The notes beneath the pieces are model-generated. The model was given only the letters and a program-made list of their open reading frames with translations, ran no database searches and was not told where the DNA came from. Of a stretch of 59,339 nt of DNA, positions 31,701 through 42,489 are shown piece by piece. A program made the translations under genes and the position numbers. Source of the stretch: Klebsormidium nitens. Its lineage: Eukaryota > Streptophyta > Klebsormidiophyceae > Klebsormidiales > Klebsormidiaceae. The DNA lies in the NCBI GenBank assembly GCA_000708835.1, contig DF237312.1:34625-93963 (forward strand), written 5' to 3'. Each line of letters begins with the position of its first letter. Positions within the stretch are counted from its first letter, which is position 1.

Positions 31701-34700
31701 GCAGGATCTTTGGAGGGTTTTTTACTTGATTCATATAGACACTCGTTCGTACGGTGTCCAATTGCCCCTGACAAGTCGTACTCAAACCTGCTTTCTGATC
31801 GAAGTCTCTCTGAGCCAGTTCGACACATCTCGGGCAAGCTCGTTCTGCTCTTAATTTCCGAGTCAATCGAGGCCGATGGTAGTCTCGCTTACTGCACAAG
31901 GTTTCTATATTACAACACAACTGAGGATTCTGACTTTCCTGTCGACTTTAATATTCCTCGCATGCCCATTTGTGTTTCGAGGCCAGGATTATGGATAAGA
32001 CGGGGCTAAGATTGTCCATTGGGTCTCGTACAACTGACGCCTTCATGATAAGTATATTCACAATTCCCGGGGGGGCGTCATAGTTTGTCAGGTAGAGCAG
32101 TTTGGCAGGTTTCGAGCATTTTCATTGGCGAGGCAATGATGAGCCCTGGGTTGCTAACAAGAACCGTAGATCTTAGACCTTCTTCAGGATCCAAGTCTTA
32201 AATCAATGTTCAAGTTTCACTTCCCGGGCTTTGCTTGGTACAGGTCACGAGGAGTCGTACAACCTGCCCCTGGAGTTTCTCCTTACTGAAAAGAACTTGA
32301 GTCATGCATCCGTACATTCATACATTTATACATTCATTCCTCAGACCCAGAGTCAGGTTCTCAGTCTCCGGCTTGTTTGGTACAGGTCACGAGGAGTCGT
32401 ACAACCCGCCCCTGGAGTACCTGCCCACTGAGGAAGAGCTCAACTCGTATGATCTGATGTACGAGGAAGACCGGCCGAAGTACATCCCCCGCAAGTTCGA
32501 CTCGCTGCGGCAGGTCCCGTCGTACGCGAACTTCGTCAAGGACAAGTTTGAGCGCTGCCTGGACCTGTACTTGAGCCCGCGGATACGCAAGAAACGGGTG
32601 AGCGTGGGTTCGGTGGTTGGACGATGCGAGCGGATTTTCCCAAATGTTCCCCTTAATATTTCTGTGGCACTCGGGATGGTTTTTGGCTAGCCAGTGGCCT
32701 GCACAGGTCTCATTCCATCTGCCATCGACTCGAAGTCGCTCATCCCAAGCTCTCTGAACCCTTTCTGCAAAAGCCATCCGCCCTTCTTCACAAGAGATTG
32801 TCATCCTTTTGTGCTAAGCTTCGAACTTGGTACTCTCACAGATTACCATCGACCCCGGGTCACTGACCCTCAAGCTGCCCAACTTCAACAATCTGTCCCG
32901 CTTTGAAAGCCTACCGATCCTACATACACAAACGAACTGTCATCTCTTTGCGCAAAGACTCACGACTCGTTCTTATTTTCGCAGATCAACATCGACCCCG
33001 AGTCGCTCATCCCAAAGCTTCATGAACCCTTCCCATTATAGGCATGCGATTTTCTTTTACGCGAGAGTGTTCTGCGCTGACATCGCTTTCGTTTCTATTG
33101 CAGATCAACTTCGACCACGAGTCGCTCATCTCCAAGCCCCTAGATTAGGGACTTGCCGTCTCGTTCGCACAAGGAGAGGAAGCATTTTTCTCTTGCGTTA
33201 AGATATATTCCCTCTCATCTTGCAGATCAACATCGACCCCGAGTCGCTCATCCCCAAGCTGCCCAAGCCCAAGGACCTGCAACCCTTCCCAACCACCCTC
33301 TACCTCGAGTTCCTCGGACACGAGGGCGCCGTACGGACGCTCGCGACGGACCCGTCCGGACAGTGGCTGGCCTCAGGTATGCGTGACTTTCTTTTACAAA
33401 GAAAGCAGGACTTGCTTGTGAATTTGGAGAATCGAGGCTTTCTTGTTTTTGACAAAAGTGGCACAAGGCTTGTGACGTGCTTTTTTGGTACTCCGGAGTT
33501 GGTATTGAGCCGCAATCGCTGGAGGCTTGGGGTGAGAAAGGGGCCCGGAAGGCTTTCCGCTTTCGATACGAGAGACTGGGTAAGGGTCGGGACGATGCGA
33601 GTGGAGGCTCTGAACAACCAGTGGTAGAAACAGTGTGGAGTTTGGAGCCACAGCCTTCGAAGCCCTTCTTTGAACTGAAACTTCCTTGGTTGCGTGATGC
33701 CCAGACCATTTACCTTGCTCTTAATGTGGTTTCCTGGGGCGGACGAAAGGTAGGAAAGCCATGACGGAAGCTTGCCAGAAAGGCTGACAAGATATCCAGG
33801 CTACCTTATCAAGTCCGAGAGTACTGGTCTCGCGTCGGATGTTACCTAATGTCGTCATCGTCATCAACAGTTTCGATTGAGGTTTTATATTGCTGTTGGA
33901 CAGGAACCGAACCCCGGCCTTTCTGCCTTGCAGGTTCTCGAGACGGCACTGTCCGCCTATGGGAGGTCCAAACCGGGCGGTGCCGCAAAGTCTGGTCGCT
34001 TAACACGCCGGTTAAGTTCCTCTCGTGGAACCCAAACCCGGATCGGCCGCTGCTGGCCGTTGTGTTCGGGCGGAGCGTGCTTTTGATGGGGAGCGGAACA
34101 GGCAACGAAACGCAGTCGGAAGCGGCAGCGGGGTTGGTAAAGTTACAGGAGACGGCGACAGGGGCTGCGGACGAAGGGGCGGTGGTGCGGTGGCAAAAGA
34201 GCGAGCGGGCGGAGGGCCTGGAAGTGGTTCACAAGCACGTGAGTGGGTGCAGGTTTTTGCGCGCAGCTTCTAAACTCTTAAGAGAGGTCACGATCTTTAT
34301 CGACTTCGCGAATGTACCAAGCGCGCTTCGAACCTCCTGAGATGATGATGATATCGCGGAGGTAATCAAAGTGGTATAAAAGGACGCTGGTGCGAGACGT
34401 CTGCAAGGCGGCTCGTTTGTTTTTTCTGCAAGTCGACTTACTTCGAGTTACAGACTCCGCTTCCTGAAGACTTGGCCTCGAGGATTCTTTTTCCCTTCGC
34501 ACGATATGAAGGTTGACATCTTATCAAGCACGGTCTTCTTTCGCCTCTTGTTCTCATTGCTGCCGCCACTGTGCAAGTTCGCTGACATCACTCTTTGTTC
34601 CTTTTGCAGGATGTCGCGCACGTGTCGTGGCACCACAAGGGCGACTACTTCGCGAGCACCTCACCCGACGCCGTCTCAACGGCCGTGCTCGTTCATCAGC

Positions 34701-37645
34701 TCGGGAAGCAGCAGACGCAGAACCCGTTCCGCAAGAATCACGGCCGCGTGCAGCGCGTGCTCTTTCATCCGACGCGGCCCTTCTTCTTTGTGGCGACGCA
34801 GGTGCGGATTATAATTCTTTCCGTCTTCATCTTTTGTCACTTTGACGAGAGCCCGAGAATGTAGGTCCTGCTTACAGTTCTTTTTGTTTCTCAGTCCCTT
34901 CTGTTTTGGGGCGATCTTGCTCAGTGTAGCGCGTGCTGTTCCACCCGATTGTTCTTTGGTTTGATGCTCAGCCCTCATTATATCTGGGAAAGCTTTCAGT
35001 CGTGAAGTGCCTGCGGTTCTGTTCGACGCCCCCGCTTCTTGTTGTCGCTACGGAGGTGGGCGGGTTCTTTTGAAAACTATCACGATTTGGCAGTTCTTCA
35101 GTCCGAAGTTTTTGAGGTCTCAGGGTTAGTACAACAAAAACAAGAAGGGACTTCCGCGTTCTGCTTTGAACCTGCGTGGAACGTGGTGCCACGAAGATTG
35201 GAGCGGCTGTAGGAGAAACCAGGTCTTCTGATCTCCTTACTTCAGCCGAAGAAGGCTACAATTTAAGCATTGGAATTTGCACGGATTTGCCTCAAAATCG
35301 CTAGTAATTGCTGCCTCTCAGACACAGGTTGCAAAATATGGGGCTTCTACTCCCCCTCTGGCTCCCTTACTGCGCGGCAGGAAGGACGGACGTTCATTTG
35401 TTTTGTCTGCTCTTTTCATACGTGTCTGGAATCCTCTTGAAACTCTGCTCGGAAGAAGGACACCCTGTTCGGCTCCCCTGTGCCGACCACATACACAGCG
35501 GCGAAGTGGAAGGTTATGTCGTTTGTTTTCAGGCCCGTCGGGACATTCCTATCTTATTCGAATTGGATCGAGTTGACTGTCTTGCTGACATGTGTCCTCT
35601 TCAGCTTTCTTGGTTTCACCGCTGAACTCTTACGGACTTATTTTCGGCAGACTCTTATGCGCGTTTATAATGTCGACCTTCTTGGGAAAAAGCTTCGACA
35701 ATCATGGAAGAAAGCTTCTCTTGTTACGTCTTGGTGTTTGTCTTGCTGGTCCAAGGTTTTTGATGGACATGGCTTTTTGCAGACCCACGTGCGCGTGTAT
35801 AACCTGGCCAAGCAGCAGCTGGCCAAGAAATTGACGGCGGGCGTGAACCAGATCTCGTCCATGGCGATCCACTCCGGAGGTGAGGTTTTCGAAAAACTAC
35901 CCTTCTGTTTTTGCCCGCGTGCGAAGTCGAGCGGACGGATCAATTAGTCCGGATCCAAGATTGCCAGTGCCGTCCTAGTTTGTATTTGGTTAAGGGAGTG
36001 ACGCCGTGGAGTACGCCCATTCTAAGTACTGGCCTATTGTCCGGGAGCTGAAGCCTTCAGAAGGATACTCTCTTTCCTCCTCTGAAGTTCTGGCGATTCT
36101 CATAGAGATGAGGAGAGAGATTCTCTTTTCGGTGTCACCTACGGTGCGGCCCCTGCCGCGGTTGAATGCATTTCTCAAGATATTAGCTTCTTCCAAGATC
36201 CAAGTTTCCGAAAGTCCGAAATGAAAACTGAGAATGCTCCGGGAAAGCACCTTGTGGGCAGGTGCCTTCCTGTTTGTGCGGCTGTTGTTGCATTGGCTGC
36301 GTGTTGAGACTTAGCGCACCTCCGTCTTGCCTGCGCAGGTGACAACCTGATCATCGGGAGTTATGATAACAAGCTGACGTGGTTCGACATGGACTTGTCT
36401 ACCAAGCCGTACCGGACGCTCAGGTAGGCCACAATCCGCGTTCTTGCTGTTTTTGAGTCGTAATTTGCTCCTGCATGAGTTTGGAGAAGAAGGCTGAACG
36501 TGTCGAAACGAAGCCAAAACACCCAGGGAGGTAGGAGTAGTGTGAGAAATCTGCTCTGCTGACTGAATTGTAGAACAAACGTCGGACACATATGGTTCGA
36601 CGCTTGACAACTTCGATGTTAGCTGTTTGGTGGACATCCACAGATGAAAGAAAGGGCTGGGTGTTTTCAGCCGGCTTTGGGTTACGGGCTTTGATAACCA
36701 AATCAACAACCGTGGCTTTCTTGCTGGAAGGAGCTTTCGATCCGACTGCCTTACGACCCAGCTCGCAGTAACTTTTGGGTTTGTGATCATGCAACTTTGG
36801 CGGCAGCGGAACCGTCCGCCCTTTGGTCGTGGAACTAGAATGACGGAACCAACCCGGTCAAATTGTCTCGCAAGTTTGCTTACTGACTTCGATTCGAACT
36901 CACTCGTGCAGGTACCACGACAGCTCGATCGAGGGTGTCGCATTCCACCGGTCGTACCCGCTGTTCGCCTCGTGCTCTGACGACGGCAGCGCGCACGTGT
37001 TCCACGGCATGGTTTACTCTAACCTGCTCGAAAACCCGCTGATCGTGCCGGTCAAGATCCTGAGGGGGCACAAGGTGGTTGAGAGTGAAGGTGAAGAACC
37101 GCGCCGACGGGTATTGGTTCGTATCGTTTGTGCTGCGCCGCTTACAGACGCTTCCGACGCTTTTTGCGTCTATGCATGTGTCCGAACGCCGGTACCAATA
37201 TTTGAAGCTCCATGACGCTATTGGACCGGGTCAGTGTCAAGAGCGGACGAACTCAAGAAGGTCGCTAGATAGAAAGAGTCCGGTCTGTGCGAAGGAAGGT
37301 ACGGAGCGGTGCTCTTTTCAGCATGCACCTCTCCTCAAATTCACCTTCACACATCGATCAAGTCGCTCGTTCTGCTCGTACGCTGTCTCGCTTTCCTGAG
37401 GCAGCGCTCAGGAGACGACGACATGCTTCGAAGCTCGGACCATCGCCAATGTATAAGTGCATGTTGTTGCGTCTTCATCTGAAGGCCGATGGAGGAGAAA
37501 AGCTTTGGCGCAACTTCCTTGGAAGATGGGGTTATTGAGGCTTTCTTTTCTGGTCGCAGGTGTGCTCGACTGCGCTTTTCACCCCACGCAACCGTGGCTG
37601 TTCACGGCAGGCGCCGACAAGTCAATCAAGCTCTATTGCAATTAG
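28748..37645 (+). CDS. BOP1: Ribosome biogenesis protein BOP1/ERB1
   Basis: Twelve exons: 28748-29218, 29404-29558, 30262-30481, 30879-31038, 32386-32597, 33226-33376, 33934-34238, 34610-34801, 35783-35879, 36339-36423, 36912-37090, 37560-37645. They join in frame to 770 residues. BOP1 is the central subunit of the PeBoW complex (Pes-BOP1-WDR12), needed for 27S pre-rRNA processing and 60S assembly in the nucleolus. Residues 1-157 are acidic and Ser-rich. The BOP1NT domain spans about 165-430 ([66 protein letters not shown]). The WD40 propeller spans about 432-770 ([13 protein letters not shown]-like [36 protein letters not shown]). The last donor (37091, GTGAAG) is chosen because it keeps phase 1 into GVLDCAFHP. 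Several introns contain decayed copies of exon edges. Confidence 0.96.
29995..30130 (+). repeat. About 62-bp tandem repeat in BOP1 intron 2
   Basis: Two near-complete units start with GCCAAAGTAC at 29995 and 30057 and contain GTTCCAAGGTTCCCGTCA. A partial third copy starts at 30118. The repeat is wholly intronic and the units differ at only a few positions. Confidence 0.8.
32231..32385 (+). repeat. Decayed upstream copy of the start of BOP1 exon 5
   Basis: A copy of the acceptor and exon start (TACAG|GTCACGAGGAGTCGT) lies at 32244, 142 bp before the true exon start at 32386. It reads [18 protein letters not shown], against [18 protein letters not shown] in the true exon, and then diverges. 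It remains open and in the correct phase but has no good donor. It is most likely a pseudo-exon left by tandem duplication of the intron-exon boundary. Confidence 0.8.
32707..33225 (+). repeat. Four decayed upstream copies of the start of BOP1 exon 6
   Basis: The true exon 6 begins at 33226 (ATCAACATCGACCCCGAGTC). Copies of the same boundary, each preceded by an AG acceptor, begin at 33104, 32985 and 32842. A more degenerate copy begins at about 32707. Spacings are 122, 119, 143 and about 135 bp. The copies carry substitutions (for example GACCACGAG and GACCCCGGG) and lose similarity after about 40-60 bases, and none has a matching donor. Confidence 0.82.
34925..35060 (+). repeat. Decayed copies of the end of BOP1 exon 8
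   Basis: After exon 8 (ending CGCGTGCTCTTTCATCCGAC..., donor at 34802) two degraded copies of its tail follow in the intron. One is near 34928 (CGCGTGCTGTTCCACCCGAT) and one near 35010, ending in CTACGGAGGTGGGCGG, which resembles the exon end and donor. These are probable tandem-duplication remnants. Confidence 0.6.
35641..35700 (+). repeat. Decayed upstream copy of the start of BOP1 exon 9
   Basis: TTTTCGGCAG|ACTCTTATGC at 35641-35660, followed by GCGTTTATAATG, mirrors the true boundary at 35783 (TTTTTTGCAG|ACCCACGTGC, then GCGTGTATAACC). The offset is 132 bp. The copy is diverged and lacks the rest of the exon. Confidence 0.75.
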
Positions 37646-39308
37646 GTGCAGCCTGCCTGGAAGCAGACGTTCATAGAAGCGGCCTTTTCAAAAGTCGCAG
37701 CTCAAAGTTAACGGGTCGATTCACAGCATGGTCAAGCAATGTTCTTGTGGGCTCTCATTCAATGATTCACGCTTGATCGTGCAGCGATCCTGCAGAACTG
37801 CTCTAGAGTGCATGGACTCAGATGGGAAAATAGTGGGTTGCGTGTCGCGCGCCACAATGATTGGAGTGGTTTCAAATATGGCCGATATGATCGATGTTGT
37901 GTAGGAGATTTACATGCTGCGTTCCTGAGTCCTAAAGAATCTATTATGCATCAGTCGCCCATGCAAATGATGTTATTGATGAAAGCTTGAATTCTTGACC
38001 GGTACGAATTATGATCGGACAGGGTACACTGCGCGTACGTGGCTGCCAGCGTCACTGGCCGGCCCGGCCATGCAGCATCCAACTTACATAAAAACGTCAC
38101 ACTGTCAACAATGCAATTTTCACCTGGCAAGACACCCTATACTATGGTGTGTCGGTCAGTGCGCCAAGCTATGATAGCATTCTAGCTTGGCGCAGCGTGT
38201 GTATCCTGCATATGCTTTTGATTTTTAGCGCTATAGGGTGCATATATATGTTGCCGGCCGGTCACGCGACTCAGCGAGCTTCACTCCTGGTTGATTGATC
38301 GCTTGTTCGTCTCCATTCAAATGATCGTGCTTGTAAACGCGGTAGAAATTTCACACATGTGCAACTGATTGCGCGCCGCAGCTAGCCATTCTGCATCCAG
38401 CATGTGTGCAGCTAGCGGGCCGCATCTTGACTGTGATGTGCGGCTCTTAGCGTGCATGCTTCTACTTGCAAGTTCAAGGGGTGAACGATTGATCGCCCAA
38501 ATTATAAATCATATACATCTAAGAAGCTAAAGTGCAGTTCCATGCAAGGAATGAGCATCCGTGAACGTGCCAGCGCACGTAAGTCTGATTATTTTAATGC
38601 ACGATATAGGACTCAAATCTATGCAAGTCACAGCAAGTTCGAGCCGGGAATCTACACTGACCCACAGCTTCAGGGCCTGCATGAGCTATAAGTTTACACT
38701 GAGCCGCATGCAGGTTATCAGGCATACAATTCAGGTTGATTGCGTCCTGCCACATTTCGAGCCGGATATCGAGCCATCTCAAAGTCTTTTGTGCTGGCAG
38801 ATCGTGAAGCAATCGAGTGGAGAATAGTGCGAGAAAACACGACCTACATACAGGATGGCTCAATCGGTCCAGAATGTGATTTGTGTGAGCTCGAGCGCGC
38901 GGTGAGGTTGTTGATTAAGGACTTTCGCTCGTTGACAGCGTCGCGAAGGGACCACCAGCCACTGCTTTTTCATTTGCACCTTGGTCTGGCGTCGGTACTG
39001 GCATCGCTGCAAACGAAACGCATAAAGTAATTTCAACTTTTGATCGTATCTGGAGCGTCAGGTTTGGCTTGCTTGGTATGTTATTGCTGGCGCTGCCTTT
39101 CAGATTGACCCCAAGATGTTCCAAATCAGCAAGATATTGATTGCAGTCCTCAGCCGACAGCAGATTGAGCAAAGACCGCTCTGCTCGACGAACTGGAAAG
39201 AAGCACACATAATTCTTGATTGGAGTTCCATTTACAGACACCAGGAAACACTGTACTTTGTATGAAAGTAAAAAGGTGTTCAGAGGTTCAGCCAATTGCA
39301 GCAGCATA
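37646..39308. other. Intergenic region between convergent BOP1 and FAS1 gene B
   Basis: This should hold both 3' UTRs. A 130-codon minus frame (38915-39307) follows the FAS1 gene directly, but it resembles no family and lies in likely UTR, so I do not call it. No RNA gene was recognised. Confidence 0.5.
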
Positions 39309-40499
39309 TCAACACGGTGCTTCGTCAGCTAAAAAGGGCTCACGTCCAAGTGGAAAATCCGCGGCGGGCAGTAGAACCGCATCAATTCCATGCACGGCTA
39401 GGCCTCCAGGCGCTACGAACACGTTGGGTAATGAAACGCTTGCCAGAGTAGGACCCACGCCTAGTATTACCCTGTGGTCACTGGCAACTCTGATTAGGAG
39501 CGGAAGGTCCTGAAGGGTAGACTGGAGAACCCTTTCTGGCGCTGCCATGAGATCCTGCAAGGACGAAAGTTTGATCTTACTTTTGACATGATGGCCTGTG
39601 CTTTTATCCTAGAGAGGCCCTGAAAACAGAGAAAAGACCTGCTCGAATCGCCGACCTTCCTAGCTAGGGGCATCATCTACTACAGCAACGTCCCTTTTTC
39701 CAATCAAGTGGAATAAATCCTTTGCATCCGACAGTTGGATATCATTCGCATGCAATGCCAAGTAGGAAATAGGGAGGATTGCAGGCTACTAGTGTTCTTG
39801 CAAGGTTCCTCTTCTCAACACACTCTGATAATGCAAGATATACGAAGCTTCTTTCGAAGTTGCTTTCATCAAAAGTACAGAAGTGCAGAACGTGTCTGGT
39901 TTGGTAAAGTTACCTCAATGAAAAAGCATCCACTCAGGATGTGATACTGAAGGAGATCGTGGAATATATCTGGTTGGCTTTGCAGGAAGGTGAATATGTC
40001 CACGGAAATGGCACTGAATGCTGCGTCAGATGGGACAAAGATTGTCTCCGGAGAGTTGTTCTGAAGTTGGTCGCGAAGCAGAGTCGTAGCCTGAGAAGAG
40101 AATGCAAGAGCGTCAGGTCTAGCAAGGCTGTTTGATTCTACGATGTTCGAAATTAGTAGCACTCTTTCGACTGTGAGGCCGTTAAATTTGATGGCCGTTC
40201 CGATGATCTTCAAGAGCTTGCATCGAAGCTCATCATACCATCCAGAAGAACAGCTGCTTCTGTCAGCAAAGCAGTCAAAGCACGTGGCGAGAAATATTAT
40301 TGGTAGGTAAGCCTACCTTGACAAAGAAGAGAAAGGTCTTGTAGTTTCCAGCTAAATCAAGAGCGGCCAAAGCGTCTTGAAACGAGTCCTCAAACGGAGG
40401 GGCCTGAGCCAGAACTGAAAATCCACTTGTGGAGCCGCAGAAGAGACAAATGAGGATCTTCCAAATAAAGGCTGGTTTCATTGTGACCAGATTTGCCAT
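39309..40499 (-). CDS. Secreted single-domain fasciclin (FAS1) protein B
   Basis: Three exons, 40317-40499, 39914-40090 and 39309-39554, join in phase 0 to 201 residues. FAS1 domains mediate adhesion and occur in plant arabinogalactan proteins at the wall and plasma membrane. The N-terminus has a hydrophobic signal segment (IWKILICLFC...VLAQA). The FAS1 H1 box reads TIFVPSDAAFSAIS, followed by DLLQYHILSG, and the H2-like box is VHGIDAVLLP. The exon 2 start follows a strong pyrimidine tract (TTCTCTTCTCAG) and aligns with the same junction in FAS1 gene A. An open frame runs further upstream, so a longer exon 2 is possible. Membrane-anchor signals are not obvious. Confidence 0.85.
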
Positions 40500-42489
40500 C
40501 TCTTCCTTTGGTCGCTGACCAGTTGATTAGACTCTATCAGATTATGATTGTGCCCTTCCGCCGGCTTCCTGCAAGCAGTCGGTCAATTCCTGTCAGAGAT
40601 CTTGCAGCTTGATGTCCCCCGATCTTTTCAAAGACGTTGCACTCTTCGGGTGATGGACAGACGGAAACGAAACCTGAACGGAACTTCCTTCAATCAGATT
40701 GTAAGGTAACAAGCGGCGGCGCCTTGCAGAATCGGAACAGGGAAACAGCTATCTCTGCATGTGAGCGCAACCTGACACACGCGTTATGTTGCATTGAAGA
40801 CTGTCGCGTCGTTCATCTGACCAGCCTTCGTCTCGGTCCCGCTACACTTTAACCGTACACAGTAACATTCAGTGGCAGGCATTATAGGGAGTCAGCGATG
40901 GAACACGGCCGTCGCGTGTATTACTGTGCAATCGGGTTCAAAGTTTGACAAAACACTTCAACCCTGTAAAAGGAGCCATGTTTCTGAGTTGCGTTAGCGG
41001 TGTCAAATTGTGTAGGATTGATCAGCTGGATCCCTTCTTCTTCCTTGACATGAGGGCAAACCTTAGGATCTGAGAGGCAAACCTTAGGAGTTGATCAGCG
41101 GAGTAAGGTCAAATTTGTCGCTACGACAATGGTCTGAAGCCCAGCAAGAAGCGATCGATGAGGCATTCGGGTGTGCATCAGAGTCACATCCTAAATTTGA
41201 AGACCGCCAACTCTCAGAGCTTTTCCAATGTAGAAGTAGCAGAGCAAGGTAAAGCCTAGTGTTCGTGTCCAAGGAACTCAACAGACTGAATTCAGATGTC
41301 AGCGCGAGGCGTGCGTCTACTACTTAACTGGATAGCACCATCATATTTAAAATAGCAAGATCTGAACGGTTCAAATCCACATGCGCATGATGTGGGCCAG
41401 ATATGGGCATCGATGTTGCTTTCGAACCACATCCATTTTCTCCGTCTTATAGAAGCGGAAGTGTGAGACGTAGCGAGACATGAGACGAAATATTTATATC
41501 TCGCGATTGATTAGTGAAGGATAGAGATTGTGCCTGGAGACTCATGGGGTTGAGGATAGATATTGCCTGGAAACTCCTTGGCTTGCGCTGAAAGCAAGGA
41601 CGAGCACATTCACACCTGTCGACAGAGGAGAGCTATTGATTAGATGTTTCGTCGAACTAGCACCACTTGCTATTGCCACATTCCAAGGCCGATGATATGT
41701 TAGGGAGCGAAGCCGCCAAACAGATAAATTCCTCTTTCGATTTGCTTTCTACAGTTCAAGTGAGTTACATAAAATGTTGTTGTCAAACTGCTCTAGCTTT
41801 CTGTTTTATTTCGATGTAAGGCAGGCTGAACGTCTCCATCAAAGTGTGCCCCTAAAACTGGTCGCATATCTACAGCTTAATGTGTCATGAGCGCAACTAC
41901 TGTAGATGCAAATCATCATTAAATTCATAACGTGAATTTCGTCCAAAAACGATCTGTGGAACACCTACAGCCTACACGGTGCGCGGTATATATATGGAGC
42001 GGAATCTATTTGAAAGCAGGTCTCTATGCGACTAAAGACCGTTTCAAGGCATGGTCATGTTGGCAGGCTTAGTCTGGTTAGCTACACCCTTAATATTAGG
42101 TGAGGGTTGCGCTCCGTTGGAGTTAGTACCGTTCAAAGAAGTTGCTGCACGCAGAAACGAAGCACAGTATCAGCTACGAAAAGGGGAAAGAAGGAACCCA
42201 TTCTTTCTTCAGGGAACAAGGCTGGCAAACCAATCTGTTACACAGTCCTCTGATCTTCCAAATCAAACACGCGTTCATTGTGCAAAAGGACATGGACACC
42301 TGGCTTTCTAGCTCACCTCAACAATCTCAAAAGGATGACGTCACTTCAAGCGCAAACTGGCCTAGCCTTTAAGTGGCATGGTGCCATCATTACGACGTGT
42401 ATACATCGTGGAAAGCCGTGACAGACACTTCTCGTTGTAGTGCTTCAAGACAGTTTCTCAAGAATATACAGCTTTCGAGCAAATGGGTG
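40500..42489. other. Intergenic region between the two FAS1 genes
   Basis: No coding region is recognised. It contains two short imperfect repeats: GGCAAACCTTAGGA at about 41055 and 41076, and a GGATAGA...TGCCTGGA unit at 41519 and 41554. It should hold the FAS1 B promoter and the FAS1 A 3' UTR. Confidence 0.5.

Noticed and set aside
36424-36911. Minus-strand open frame in BOP1 intron 10 with a KKATVVD stretch also seen in the MOS2-like protein
   Set aside because: The similarity is limited to seven residues and about 20 bases, too short to claim a gene fragment.
38915-39307. 130-codon minus-strand frame directly after FAS1 gene B
   Set aside because: It has no recognisable domain, no signal and no splice link, and is likely 3' UTR or intergenic sequence.
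41300-41390. tRNA-like segment with GGTTCAAATCC
   Set aside because: The B-box-like word is present, but the T stem does not pair properly and no acceptor stem or convincing D arm was found.
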